This document shows, piece by piece, positions 1 to 12,858 of a stretch of DNA of 64,000 nt. Under the pieces are notes generated by a model. The model was not told the origin of the DNA, did no database searches, and saw nothing but the letters and a program-made list of their open reading frames with translations. Each line of letters begins with the position of its first letter. Within the stretch, counting starts at the first letter, position 1. A program made the translations under genes and the position numbers. This DNA is from Lentinus brumalis (lineage: Eukaryota; Basidiomycota; Agaricomycetes; Polyporales; Polyporaceae), in NCBI GenBank assembly GCA_001792895.1, contig MARA01000003.1:2790001-2854000 (forward strand). Direction: 5' to 3'.

Positions 1-407
1 GTGGCAACACGGCAGGGTCTCGCGGCAGGACATTGGTCTTATGTCCTCCGTTGCCTCCTCGCGTCCCTGAACTTGCCGAATCCCCGGTGTCAGTTCGATG
101 ATATCTATGACCTTGTATCTCGCATACTCATCAGCTGCTGGCCGTGTTGCCCCGTCCCCCAAGGCCCGCGCAGGCTTACTTGATCATTGATCTCGTACCC
201 AAAGTATGCATATGGGATGAGGTCGCAACCGCCTAGATGGAGCTGCGTCGTGACGAGCCGTTGGCGAAGCGATAAATACTGCTTAAAAGCCGTAGATAAA
301 TGATAAACAGATCCCTGGTAATAGCGATGAGTACTAATAGCCTACAACAGAGCCGAGCACAAGATTATTCCAAACAAAAGTCACAGCAATCCAAGTCCTC
401 ACCACGA
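1..407. other. No gene recognised at window start
   Basis: No open frame here has a recognisable motif or a consistent splice pattern. The right part should contain the 3' untranslated region of the minus-strand Rab-like gene that ends at 408. Confidence 0.5.
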
Positions 408-1710
408 TCATGACCCACAACACGACCCATGCCATCGTCCCCTTGGCGGAGGACTCGACAGGACGATGCTCATCCGCTGGCCTGCCTCTCGGACGTGCAT
501 CGTTCGCGCCTCCAGGGCCTCCTCGTACTCCTGACGAACGACCACACGACGGGCGATATACTCGAAGACGTCTTTGACGCCCTCTCCAGTCTTGGCGGAT
601 GTGAAGAACAGTTTCGGGTACCGCTCCAGGGGCGGAGGTGGCGCGTGCACATCGTTGGGAGGCGATCCCGATTCCGGGGTGGTGGCGGTAGTCGTAGCGG
701 CCATTCCGCGGGTGAAGAGGCTCGGGGTAATAGTCGGAACCGAGGACATCGAGGAGTTCGAAGGGATGCGGCGGGGCTCGCGCAACGGAGAATGCGAGGC
801 TGAGCGGGAGGCAGGTGCGGATAGAGCGGTGAAAGCGGGCGAAGAGAAGGCAGATTGGAAGGTATCATAGAGAGACGAGGAAGGAGTGTGGTAGATGGAG
901 TGGGTCGTCGTCATTGTCCCGATCGTGCCTCCGGGGAAGAGCGACGAGCGACTGCGGGAACGGGACGCGCGGGACGTCCGATCGCGTCGGCGGCGCGCGT
1001 TGATATCGATAGACTCGGTCGTCGGGGCGTCGGGATGTTCTACGGACAGGTCAAAAGAGGGGTCCTCGTCTTCTTCGTAGGGTATGTCCGGAGGAGCGAG
1101 GTCGACGGTGGGGGAGGGAGGGGTGGATGGATGGGGAACGAGAGTTTGAATGAACGCTCTTGCCTGAGCTGGGGTGACTGCCCTCCGTACTCCCTCCTCT
1201 CCCGAATCTTGCACCGCGTCGACCTTGTTCCCCACAACGACACAGCAGAAGTCTTCGAGGCTCTCGTCCGGCACCGGTGCCTTGTCGCGGAAGTCGTCCC
1301 ACCACTTTGTCAGGGCATCGAGGGTGTGCGGTTGATTCACGTCGAACATGAGGATGACAGCATCAGCTCCGCGGAAGAAGGCGGAGGAGAGGCCCGAGAA
1401 CCTCTCCTGTCCAGCGGTGTCCTGTGTGCAAGTGTGAGGATATAGCTGGCTTCATGCTCGCACGATCAGACGTACCCAGATCTGCAGCGTAACCAGCTCA
1501 TCCGCGCAGCCATAATGCGGCAAAGTTTTCGTGATAAAGTCCGCACCGATGGTCGCTCTGTAGCCAGTCGTGAACCGCCCTGAGATGTACTGGAGAGAAA
1601 GGTCGGTCGCGACGTGCGAGAAGTCCATTCACCCCGAGACGGACCTGATTGCGGATGCTGGACTTGCCGACACCAGACGCGCCGATGACGACGAGCTTAA
1701 CCGTGCGCAT
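408..1710 (-). CDS. Rab7/Ypt7-like small GTPase with long internal insertion
   Basis: Predicted Ras-superfamily GTPase of the Rab type, which would control vesicle or vacuole traffic on a membrane surface. Exons (minus strand) are 1710..1645, 1589..1476 and 1421..408, joined in frame by two GT-AG introns to give 397 residues. Visible motifs are the P-loop GASGVGKS near residues 10-17, the switch I ATIGADF near 35-41, WDTAGQE spanning the second splice junction near 60-66, GNKVD near 124-128 and TSAKTG near 334-339. The C terminus ends in CCGS, a di-cysteine arrangement fitting geranylgeranylation. Between NKVD and SAK lies an insertion of roughly 170 residues, rich in Ser, Pro and Arg and without recognisable fold; ordinary Rabs have about 30 residues there and are about 205 residues long. 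The switch and DTAGQE context is closest to Rab7/Ypt7, but orthology is inferred. If the insertion is not spliced out, this is a divergent Rab. Confidence 0.85.
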
Positions 1711-3151
1711 CGTGCAGTACGCGCGCTGCGTTCATGGGCTCCGACGACGGCGACGAGGACGAGGAAGCGAGGCGGCGGTGGTGGTAGTTCGGGTGAGAGT
1801 TAACGTTACTTAACTTGACTGACATTACAAGTGTGTTTACTTACCGTAGTGCTTGGTTACATAAAGTACCTGTTACAATCCGGGTCAATAACAGTTACTT
1901 ACCCCGATCAAACCGTAGTACTTATGCTTAGCAGTGCTTAGCCTGTAGTTCAACTTCAAGTTAGTCTCGTCGACCTCGTGGCTGCAGCACAATCCACTCG
2001 TCGTGAGCTTCCTTCGGTTATCTCCAACGAGATCATTGTCTCCCTCTGTCTCCCGTACGTTAAGTCGGGGTAGTGATACCGCTGAGCGCTTCCAGTGCAT
2101 GCCTTGCATCCGTACGAGCCTCGAGGATGTCTTGAGGGCGAGGACGTGAAGATTCAAGAAGACCTGTCATGTAGCGGAAGGGAGGACAGTCGAGATGGAC
2201 AGCGGACTCTGGCCAAGATGATTAGTACGAGATGCAGAGGACACAACGCCCGAGGACAACAAGAATGTCGTGGACGTCGATCTTCATTGAACGCGGGGTA
2301 GAGGTGATTCAGAGTCTTGAAGTCACCCCATGGCAGGAATCAGGCTCGCAAGCCAGCCTCTTGGCAGGAAGTCGACGATGTGCAGGACAGTCAGAAGCGC
2401 CTTCAGAGCAGATGCATTACTTTGGCCATACTGTCAGGCAGGCACAATCGGTTTTCGACACTGGGGCCATCCTTCCCGTCCCCCTGACCATGTATAAGCA
2501 CCGAGTACATGCTACCCAAAGAAATCAATTCGCCTCGTGTCGCTGGCAGGTACTACAGAGGACATCCATGATCATGGAACGAAAGGACGGCGTAGCGTGC
2601 CCGGGCCCTGCTCAGTGCTGTAGCCACATCGCCGTGTATAGCTAGGAAGCAGGAAGCAGCCTTGAGCGGTGAACCACAGCACCTCAAGCACAACTCCACT
2701 GGTGGTACTGGTCTCGTACCCAGACTATGTGCGGGATGAGGTCGCACCCCACCACCGCACTACACCCGAACGTCAGAGTATTCGCCTACTGTATATATCG
2801 CATACGTACAGATCAAGGGGAAAAATCAGCGCGACAACGGCGAACTTGTGAGCGCCGAACAACAGGCTTTCTGAACCTGCCACGACGAATGGGGTTATGG
2901 TGGCTCACACCGACAGCGCGCGCAGGGCATGGGGCACGGGGAGCGGGGGCGGTGAGCCGACCGAGCGGGGTTTCACAGAACCAGACCCTCGTAGTCGGAA
3001 CGCTCTCCTTCACGACGTTCGGCAAAAATAGCGGAGAGGATGTCGAGTGGATCAGGTGAGTTACTGTAGCAGCGTACTCCTATCGGCGGGAGTCAGTCGT
3101 CGGACGTTCAGATCGACCTCTGTACGCAAGCACATGCAAGGCCCGGCTTCG
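1711..3151. other. Intergenic interval, no supported gene
   Basis: This should hold the promoter of the Rab-like gene (minus strand, start 1710) and the 3' flank of the BTB gene. The open frames at 2095-2645 and 2669-3059 show no family motif, no splice continuity and no hydrophobic or repeat pattern, so I treat them as chance. Confidence 0.4.
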
Positions 3152-4439
3152 TTAATCAAACTCTGAGTGGCGCAATGTGGCAACATGGCGAACCTTAACC
3201 ATGGCCCAGCGCACGATAAGCTGCTTGATGCACTCCATGAGGTTCGTCTTGCACAATTGGCACGTCAGATAATTCGCGAGCGGCTGCAGCACGGACTCTA
3301 TCGCGCTCGCGGAGATGTCTGCTCGGTGTTGGGACATACCAGGTCAGCGAAGGATACACACATAGAGTCGCAGACTTCGGCGGAGAGACTCTCGTACCTG
3401 GTCGGTCGCCCCAAGCGAGATGGCCCGATGCCAGAATCCACGCCCGTGCCAGCCGCTTTTGGTCGGCGAAGTCGCACGTTGTGGTCGACGGGTGCAGGTG
3501 CGGCTGCGGGAGAAGTAGTCTCCGCAAGGCCTCGAGACGGCCGAGATGTAGGAAGAAGAGCCGGCGTAAGTATATGGGCCCGATCTTCACCACGACCTCG
3601 TGCGTGAGATATTGGAGCTGGAGCGACAGGGTATGGCTGGACACCGGTACCGCCATGTCCGTGATATCGTGCGACGCTGCAATGCAGTATGCGAGGATAG
3701 GCTGGATGGGGGCCTGGTTGAGGATAAGGGCGAACAACGGCTTGGAGGGGAGAATGTGGTCTTTGGGGGTGATGCCGTACTTCGCCATAGCGTCGACAGC
3801 GTCCGCGAGCGTGTCAAGGCAAGGGTAGTAGCTGGCGCAGGAGACATCGTAGATGACGTGGAGGACGATGTTGAAGGCGGACGAGTCTTCGGGAACCGAC
3901 AAATATGCGCCCGCTTGATGCTGGGGGACCAGTTCTGGCGAGAGCAGCTCGTTGAAGTTGTTCGTCGATTCAGAGAGGAGCATCGTTGAGTGCACGTAGA
4001 AGCGCACGCCATCTTGAGTTACCACAATGATATCCGGCGGGATAGGCAACAGTCTCGCGTCGAGATGAAAGGCTGTGGAGACGGTCACTGACAGTGATCC
4101 CGGGTTGGTTCCTGGAGGGGCGTCGATTGGTTCACGTCTCAATGCGGGTGGGGGAAACGGGGCCCTGTCAGTATTCTGCGCGAGTCGGGTGAGGTAAAGA
4201 TCGGACGACTCAGGCAACGAACGTACAGGAGGCGTCAATGGTTGGAACGGGGGCGGACAGGGATTGGAGGCAGGCATGACGGCGCCACTCTGACCCATCT
4301 CCCAGTAGGACCATTCTGATTCGAAGGCAAAAGGTTCTGTGGCATCGGAAAAGTTGTCAAAAGTACTGTCCACGCCAGCGTCGCGGCCGTCGCCCATCGT
4401 ATTATGTGAGGGACGGAGGAAACGAAGGGATTTGGCCAA
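3152..4439 (-). CDS. BTB/POZ domain protein
   Basis: Predicted BTB/POZ protein of a family much expanded in basidiomycetes; such proteins commonly act as dimerising adaptors, some for Cullin-3 ligases, but the partner here is unknown. Exons (minus) are 4439..3398 and 3318..3152, joined by a 79-nt GT-AG intron in phase 1, giving 402 residues from the first ATG; the ATG at 4397 (MGDGRDAG) is an equally good start. A Pro-rich N-terminal stretch of about 130 residues is followed by the BTB core, recognisable by DIIVVTQDGVRFYVHSTMLL, with the typical YGI segment about 90 residues later. The second exon supplies a C-terminal helix with CQLC and a W-x-x-VK ending that is usual in this fungal family and that the unspliced frame would lose. 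No transmembrane or signal sequence is seen. Confidence 0.8.
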
Positions 4440-5010
4440 GGACCCGTGTCGCAGGTCTTGTAGACCGAATACTAGTTGCCAACTAGACAGGACCTATCCG
4501 AAACGACGCGCACCTGTAACTCGGCGCGCGAAGTCGTGCGCGTGAGCAGTGGGATGGTGGATACTTTTTGGATAGTGGCGGACACTGAGTAGCGTTGATA
4601 AGGTCAGATCATCGATTAGTTCGAAGACCCTGAAACTATCCCACGCTTCATCGTCCCTGGAACATAAGCTGGGCAAGGGCTTGTTGAGAGCTCGCAAGAT
4701 GTCCCTTCGGTGTGACAATGTCGTACGTACTCACACTGCTTACGCACGAACCAAGGCGCAATTTCACTGCTACTTACTCGCCATTTTGTTACATCGTTCG
4801 CCATGGTTCCGAGTGGTGACGTCGAAGAGGAAGGGCGACAACAGCGGTCTGAGTCCGTGATAGAACCGAGCTATTGCTGGTCGTAGACATAGTTGCGGGT
4901 TGCTCGACGAGAAAGGGAGCTGCGATTGAGGTTGTCACATTGCGCAAGTGACGTAGGCTGAAAGACGTACAAGATTCAGGACACTCCAGGACACTCCTCG
5001 ATGCCTGCCA

Positions 5011-7089
5011 TCAATGATCCCCGAGGAGGATGGCGTATTTCTTAAAAGCCCCCGTGCCATGCGGCTGCCAGTACTTCTCGGCCCCATCCACGTGCCACAT
5101 ATCCCGCATCTTGAAGTCGCAAAGTGCGCGGCAGGCATTGCCTACCAGCTCGAACATATCCACAACGTCAAGCAGTTCAACAGCTCGTGCACCGAACCAC
5201 CCATCCAGCGAGGCTGCCCAGTCGTGCGGCTGGAGGAGGAAACGACGGAGACGGTGCCCAGTGCGGGCGCGGAAGGTGACCATGTCGACGATTGTCGATG
5301 AACACCTCTTGAAATCGTCGCCCCGAGCGGTCCCTTCCACTTGAAGATCACGGAGCAGTGGAAGTAACACGGGCGAATCCTCCATCAGAATAGCGCACAA
5401 CGTGTCGAGCGGGCACACATCATCGAAGTCGAACAAGTTCTCGTCGATGTTAACTTTGAGTTCGGTGAGCACCGAGAAGTGTCGCATGACCGAGGACCAA
5501 AATGTGTGTGTAGGATCGAAGGTGATATGCAGTGAAGTGATGGAGGATAGTGCGACCATTGAGGCGAGGCCGTGTAACCACGAATACCAGGTGTTGGACC
5601 CGCTCGTGAGGTGTGCATGTAACCAGAAACCGGACGTGTCGCTATCGGCCACAAGGAACAGCTCATCTTCTGCCGACACAACGTCAAGCTTGGTCGGGTG
5701 ACGAAGCGGGCCAACTTGTGGGAGCGGCCGAGGTTCGCCTTCTTGTTGCTGGATATCGACTTCGTTAAGTTGCACGAAGCAATGCTCGGGAAGTGACAGA
5801 TGCTTCAAGAGGTCAATGGCCGTCGCGTAAGGGCAGCAGTCCAAGGTGAGGCAGCGGAGGCGGTTGAGGACCACAGGGTCAGCATGGAAAGGCTCTGTGT
5901 CCACCTCGTATCGCTGTTGGCCGATGTAGACGAACTCCAGGTTAGGCGCATTGGCGAACACGGCAAGCAGATCGGGCGTCCTCGCATCGATCTCCCACTC
6001 GAAAGTCATGTGCAGGTGGGAGAGAGAAGGGAAGGTGTTCGACGGCATCCAGTTGCCTATGTTCCGCAGAGCGAGTGCCTTGAGAAAAGTTGTTTTGCCA
6101 CCCAGCATCTGAATGCGCGCGAGCGGTACTGGTCGCCCTCGGCGGTAGTCCGGATATGCATCCAGTGTGAGGCATTCGAGGTTGGGAGCGACGCAGGACG
6201 TCAACACGGCGATATCTGAGTCCTCCGTCGACTCCTCAAGAAGGACATCAAGTCGACACAATTGCTCCGCTAGCGGTGCCAGGCTCAGAAGCGTTGAGAG
6301 AGCTTCTGATTCCGTGAACAGATACAGCGAGATAGGGATTTTCCGCGCGCGTTCCAGGAAAACGAGCACGCGCTCATGGCAGCGACCGTCAACATGCGTC
6401 CAGAGCCGGGGAGTCGCCATCGCCGTGTGTCTCCAGTGGCTGCATACATGGGAGATGGTAGCTGCTGCCCGTCCTGCATTGTAGGAGGTGCCCACGGCGG
6501 GAGCGTCCGATTCCTCCCCCACTAAGTACTTGAATTGATTTTGATCATCGGTGGCTGTTACGTGCTTGAAAATCATGGCGAGGATGTCATAGGGAAGCTG
6601 ATTGACTGGTGCAAGCGAGTTGGCCAAACGATTCAGCTCGATCAGATTCGCGCGGAGGCCTGTCGTTGCCGAATTGATCTATACGCAAAGATAGACAAGT
6701 CAGCACAAGGATCGCGGAGAATTTGCGCCAGAACTCGAAGCAGCGGCATTACTGGTCGAAGGCGTGATTCGTGAAGTCTGCTGCCTCCGACATAGGGTAC
6801 TGCAGCCCAACCTCCCGGGCTTGGATTGCAGTCCGGTGCCAATGCGGTCTTCCAGATGTGTAGACGGCGCAGAAACATCGCAAAGTACTTCCATAACTCG
6901 GAAATGTCGCCTTCGACGGGATAATCAAACGCAGAAGTGTCACTTTTCCGGAGACTTACATCTGCCAGGCTAGTACGCTCGCAGTCAGCACAACGAACTT
7001 CACACCAGACCAGCTCCGTACCTCATATGACGGCCCTCAAGCTCAAGAGCCCGAGTAAGGTTCGCGATGTGAGCTTGCACGGAATGCAT
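5011..7089 (-). CDS. F-box-like/LRR-type protein
   Basis: Predicted substrate-recognition subunit of an SCF (Skp1-Cullin-F-box) ubiquitin ligase. The main exon, 6678..5011 (minus), opens after a TATAG acceptor; its frame has no ATG before the F-box, so an upstream exon must supply the start. A good candidate is 7089..7022, which ends ATG AG before a GTACGG donor exactly as the first exons of the paralogues do; the short exon linking the two was not found. The F-box reads LAPVNQLPYDILAMIFKHVT, then SHVCSHWRHTAM and PRLWTHV, followed by a leucine-rich region of about 350 residues and a C-terminal MRDMWHVDGAEKYW motif shared with the paralogues at 14.7, 32.7 and 50 kb. The large exon is intact (555 codons); only the N terminus is uncertain. 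Confidence 0.8.
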
Positions 7090-7813
7090 GTCGATTGCGG
7101 TGACGTCCTGGTCGTGGTGGTTCGAGACGAAGACGCGTATAAGCCTTACAAGCGCCCAACGTCCTGAACTTGTCTCAGTCTCACCCGCCGTCTTCTCGCT
7201 CCATCGCATACAACGAACGTCCGAAGCATATGAATAAGAGAGCTACTACAAATATTATACAGGATCACGCGTGCTCGTGCTCGCGCCCACAAAGTGGTCT
7301 ACCATATAGCCCAGGTACAGATGCTTGTGCGTGCAGTCGGTGGGAGGGTCGGGAGGTGAGGCGGGGGAGGACAGTGGCGTGGTGCGGGAATGACATCGAG
7401 GGGCATGCAAGGTACGTATGCTAAGTGAGTAAAGCCGGTACAGCCTTCTGGAGAGAAGGGAGGCACAGGGAATAAGGATATCTCATGCGGGGGCGAGGAT
7501 CGATCGTTGGTTGCGACAGAGATGATTTGCGGGGGTTATAGTGTGCGGTACATAGACAAAACATGGTTATGCTGGAGATGCGAATGCGTGGAAGTGGAAA
7601 GTTTGTGATTTGGAGTTTGGGTGTTGTGGACGAGGACTGATACACATTGTACACGTAGGCGTAAGAGATAGCCAAAATGCAATGGAAACGTCCACTTGTG
7701 GAAGTGCTCGGGCAGACCGCCAGGAGCAGGGAGCAACGGCGGACGAGAAGCAGGGTGGGAAGTGAGAGGAGGAAACGAAGGGACGAAGACGGTGGGAAGA
7801 GCGCCGCGTCGGA
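7090..7813. other. Intergenic interval between F-box and phosphatase genes
   Basis: No gene is supported. It should carry the promoter of the F-box gene at its left edge and the 3' untranslated region of the phosphatase gene at its right edge. Confidence 0.4.
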
Positions 7814-10800
7814 CTACGGCTCGTTCGCCCGCTGGCTGCGCTTCACGCTCGGCCGCTTGGTGAGCAACACGCCGCCGTCCACGCCCTCCATCTTCAGCTC
7901 CGTCGGACTCGCGCCGCGCTTGGGCCGGCCAGGCGACGGCGAGACGACACCCTCGATGATCGTGTTCCCAGCAACGAACTCCGGCACGCTGCGCTTCCGC
8001 CCGATCTTCGCCTCGTCCTCAGACGAGGACGCAGACAGACGTTTCGCACCGTCGAGCATGGACGCGGGAACCGACGACGACTTGCTGCTGGCCTTTGACG
8101 ACGTCGTCCGCCTCCGCGCTCCCTCCTCCGCCACCAGACCCCTCTTCTTCTCCTCGTCGACGATCATGAGCGCGCCCTCGATGATGGCCCGGTGCACGAA
8201 CACATACTGGCGCAAGCTCTGGCACAAGCTCATGCGCTGCTCCCGCATGTCCTCGATGACCCGCCTGATGGGCTCGTTGTAGGTGGACAGCAGCGGCGGC
8301 GAGGTGTCGTCGTGCAGCCTCCGCGGCTCCCGCAAGGTCGGCGAAGGCGTCTCCGACGGTGGCGAATCCGCAGCCGACAGCTTCTCCGCTGCCTGCGGCA
8401 GGGATGGTCGGGCGCTCCTCTTCGTCTTCATCTTCGCCGCGTACTCGGAAGACGACGACGACGACTGCACTTCCGACCGCCACGTGTCCATTCGGTGCGA
8501 TTGAAGGGCGACGGACGGCTGAGAAGACTGTGCACTGTGGGGCTCAGGCTCCGGGTGGCTCATCGGGTCCGATGACGCCCCTAGAGGCATAGAGACAGTA
8601 CGCAATTGCGAGTCATTGCGTGGAGGCAGAGCAACGTCGTGTGTAGGGGGAGACGGGCTGCGCATGGAGAGTCTTGCAGTCTTGCCCACCATCGCGCTGG
8701 TCGAGCTGTCCGCATGGCTGGTCGGAGGACTCACCGACGAGCGGGACCTAGTTCCGTGCGTCCGAGAACCCGAGGCAGAACCGAATCGCCAGCTGCTGCG
8801 GGCAGCCCACGACTCTGAGCTGCAGTCCGAAGGATCTGCGACACGCGATGAAGACTGCGCATCGTCGCCCTGCGCCGTCGAAGTCGCCCTCTGAGCCATG
8901 GAGGACCAGTTGCTCATAGTGGCGCGCCTCACCTCGGCAACCAGCTCCGGTGAGGCCTGCAGAAGCGGCGCCGAAAGACCCATGCCTTTGACAGCAAGCG
9001 AGGATATCGGGGCGGAGGCGTCCTGGCGCTGGTCGACATCCATCGGCTCGGACTCGGCAAACCCTGCAACTGGAACATGCACTGCACAATCGCCCACCGA
9101 CACCGGAATCGTCAAGGCGGTCGCATTGCAGTCCTGTCCCGGTTCGCTGAAGGTTGTATCAATATCCATAGCCTCGGATGTTCGACTCACGGTGCTCGCG
9201 CTGCGGCTGCGGCGTCCGATTGCGCTCCCCGAGCTCGCATCGCCGGAGCGACCCTCGAATTCTGAGGCGATCTTGGCGTCGGCCGTCTCCCTGACGAGAC
9301 CCTCCTTGCGCTTCCTCATCTCCCGACGTACGCCGTCCAGAACCGCGTCAACAGCGATAAAGCCACCCGTTCGCCCCACACCAGCAGAACAGTGCAAGAG
9401 CACCGGCGGATTCTCCTCGGCGACTAGAGACACACCGGTCAACGGGTCGATCTCGTCCATGGGTCGGTCGTGGCCGGAAGCGAGTGTGCTGCCATGCGGA
9501 TGGGATGAGCTGGCACCTGAAGAGCCCGACGGTCGATGCAAGGGACCTTCTCCCCACGGCTTCTCGCCAGAAGAGCGAGACTGCTCAACGGCCTCTTCGA
9601 CTTGTCGCATCAGTCGAAGGACGCCACGAGGATTGTTCGGTACGTTGAGATCCGGCCACTCCAGATATTGGAACTGAGTGACGATGCGAGGGGGTGCGAG
9701 GGGATACGCCGAATTCGTGAGCTCGAACACGCGCTTGATGGTGGAGGAATCCCGGTCATCTTTCATGTCGACGTCTCCGTCCTGGCGCTTCTTTGACTTC
9801 GGGTCGCGCTTCGGCTTCGACTTGGGCATTGGCATGTTGAAGAAGCCGGTCTCGCTCGCCGCACGCTGGCGCTCGAGTTCAGGCGTATCGTTGGTCTCGA
9901 GGAGCTTCAAGCGCAAGGTACCATAGGTCCCCTCCGCCCAGTACTTTCCGCACTTCACGGACGAGCCCTCGATTTCGCGCGTGAGCATCACGATGACATG
10001 CACGTTCTGTTCCCAACAGAGTCTGAAGCAGGGCAGTTAACAAACCTGATTACAAAGGTGAGCGGTAGTACTTACGTCCAAAAATCCGCGAAGGTCGCCG
10101 GTAAGGGTCCCTGGGTAGCAATATATCGCTTCGTTGTCCCGAGCGGCTGCACATAGCTGGCGTTCATGTAGTCATCGTCATCCGGTTTTGCCTTGCGTAA
10201 CCGGACACGCGCATGCTCGAACGGCCAGATGTTACGATACCTACGAGGAATGAGTCTCGATGTCAAGCGCGAGGCCAAAAGGGGACATACCGATTCTTCG
10301 ATCCTTTCTCCAAGCCAGCGGTAATGCTGTACGGAAAAGGTGGTACCTGCTCCTCGCCGTCAGAGGAAGCGAGATGTGTGTCTTCGCCGGATACTGTCGC
10401 GGAGACCAATGGTCTGCCTTCCGGGGCTTCGCCAGCAGGAACGATGCCCACGATGCCTCGAGCGCCGGATGCCTCCTTGATGACCTTCCCGCTCTCCAAA
10501 CTATGCCTTTCCATCACACCAAGCAAGCGTTTCTGCTCACCCAACTCAATCTTGTAAAACTGCTTCTCCAACGCCCGAGTGAGTTCGTCCGCGTCTGGAG
10601 GAGACTGGGACAGGGTGGACGACGTGGGGCTCGGTGGAGATGCATGTGATGTGTGAGAGGAGCGCATAGGTACGGGAGAAGATGATGGAGATCGTGGAGG
10701 GGAACGGTGGGCGTCGGAGGGAATCTGCGGCTGGAGTGGGTGGGGATTCAGCGTGACGGGGGTGTGCACGGAAACTGAAGACGCAGGTTTACACGTCGAA

Positions 10801-12468
10801 GGGCTTCCAGAGGAGGGCTTGTCATCGTCACTAGGATCATCGCTGTCGCTCGACAGGTCGGTCGAGCTACTGCTTTCACTGGCGAGCCTACTCTTCCGCG
10901 CGATTCGCCGCAGCCATTCAAAAGGCAGCTCACCGATACGTCGGCGCACACGCCTGGGCAGCTTCAACGGGATCCCTTCGCCATCACTTCCTTTCGTGTC
11001 TCTGAGCTCGATATTCTGGCGAATATTGTCGAAGAAGGGGTTGAAGGCGACCTGACGGTACGGCTCAGAGCTGGGTGAACTGGGGCAGACGACCTGACAT
11101 ACCTGTCTACCGGACACAGGAAAGCCTGCCGATCGAGTGTAAGCACCATTCGTGCCATGTGCGAGGTGTGTTGAAGACGTCGGGAGGCTGTACAAGGGTC
11201 CCGTCGGCACAGAGCTCTGCGTCGTGCCAGCCATGCTCTTCGGTCGCACGAGGCCAGACGGTAAACGCAGAGTGAAGTCTCCCTTCCCTGGTTCCGACTT
11301 GGAAGGGTTGAGCAACGGCGATGGCGCAATAGCAGACGCGCGTAGAGGCAAGGGGACTTTCGAGAAAGGGTCTTCCAACGACAAGGCAGGCGTAGAGGGC
11401 ACGACTTGCATGGGCACAGGCGCGGGTAACTGAGAAGTCTGCGACATAAAGTATCAGTCTCCCGACGTACCATCTGGTTCATCGCGGTAGTGGAAAGATA
11501 GTACTCACATTCGGACGCAAGGAGATGGTGGATGCGGAAGTGAATGCAGACTTGGGTAGGTGCTTCGCGCGAAGCACACCAACGGACTTGCCTAATGGCG
11601 CTGGATCGCCATCGGTCTCCGGTTCAGCTTGTCCGTCGTCCTCATCCGTCTCATCTGCAGGTGTAGAGTGGTCGACGAGGCCAGGATAATCTCTCCAAAC
11701 AGCGTGAAATCCACCCCGCAACCATGCGACCTCCCTCCCGGCAGGATACCCTTCGCTTCGGAACTTGCGCATGAGACCAAGGAGGGGGTTGGCCTGCAGA
11801 TTCTGGGGCAGCGTCGCGGTATCCGCGTCGTAAACCACGATACGTGATGCCTCTGGCCATTTGGAAAACTTGTCCCGCGCGACGGACGTGGGCAGCATCT
11901 CTGCCAACTTGGCAAGCGGGAAATTGGGCCGCTTCAGAAGCGTTGACGGGACAGAGAGTGACAGAGCGTTCGGAATGCGGGCCTGCACATACGAATTGTG
12001 GGGTCGGATGTCCAGGATGAGTGCTGAGGGATCTGAGACCACGTCCTGCAGCGACATGGGGGAAAGGGCAGTGAAGGCAGTTGGGGAAAGAGCGACTGCC
12101 GGGGGCACCGTGGACGATGGCGCCGTCGGTGGTGATGATAGTGAGAGCGACATTGGAAGCCGCTTGGTCGACGCCGAGGACATCACCGACGTCAACGATG
12201 GCTGAGGATGAGGAACAGCGGGACTGTTCAACGAGATGAGAGACGTAGTCTGGCGAGCATAGCGGGCGGAGATGGCAGCAGCAAAACTGTCATACGAGGC
12301 CTCCGGAACGGACGGAGGCACGGGAGAGTTGTCGGACGCCGTTGTGGACGATGAGCAGGGCGTAAGAGGCGGCGACGAGCGCAGAAAAGACGACGTCGAC
12401 GAGCGTGCAGTCGGCGATGAGGACGATGGTGGTGAGGAAGCAAGCTCAGTGTGACAGCAAATGCCCAT
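7814..12468 (-). CDS. Rhodanese + tyrosine phosphatase, MAPK phosphatase (Pyp/Ptp2-Ptp3 type)
   Basis: Predicted protein-tyrosine phosphatase; in yeasts this rhodanese-plus-PTP architecture dephosphorylates stress and pheromone MAP kinases. Exons (minus) are 12468..11509, 11438..10291, 10240..10076 and 10022..7814, all in phase, giving 1493 residues. A Ser/Pro-rich head precedes a rhodanese (CDC25-like) fold near residues 140-275, with DIRPHNSYVQARIPNAL and a GYPAGREVAWLRGGF end. A long disordered linker follows. The PTP domain starts near residue 700 with NRYRNIWPFEHARV, then DDYMNASYV, FWTLCWEQNVHVIVMLT, the WPD loop (near 881), the catalytic HCSAGVGRTGG (Cys near 969) and, after a roughly 350-residue Ser-rich insertion, the Q-loop REQRMSLCQ (near 1351). 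The family is usually 500-1000 residues, so the size comes from disordered inserts. The rhodanese active-site position does not show an obvious catalytic Cys, consistent with a docking role. Confidence 0.92.
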
Positions 12469-12858
12469 CCCTCGCCCCGCGGTCTAGGCGTCCTGACGTC
12501 ATTTCTGCCCAGACTGCCCCAATTTGGAGACCTTTGTCAGCACACCACCGCCGATCCGCCAATCACGCGATGCCGTCGGCCGGAGTAGACACCTCTTTGG
12601 GTTGGTTACTCCGGGAAAAACACCGGCTCGCCCTGGCTTGGCACCGTGACTCGAGTGACAATGTAAGTAAGTCCTTTGAAGCACGTCCGTGCAAACAGTT
12701 TTAAGTGAGTGGTTAGCTTGTCTCCGAGATCTAGACTGTACTTATCGAAAGGGAGAAGAACGAGCCGGCAGCAGGAGGAGCAGCGGGGCAGACTTGGGGT
12801 CTGGCGGCCCCATTTACACACGGAGCTCCTGGGCCCCATGGCCAGAGTCTCAACAGGC
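12469..12858. other. Interval between phosphatase and truncated F-box gene
   Basis: No gene is supported. It holds the phosphatase promoter on its left; on its right, where the last 150-200 codons of the adjacent F-box gene would be expected, no matching frame is found. Confidence 0.4.

Noticed and set aside
429..1445. Long open frames on the plus strand across the Rab-like gene
   Set aside because: They are antisense to the GTPase motifs, Arg/Gly-rich from GC bias, and have no domain.
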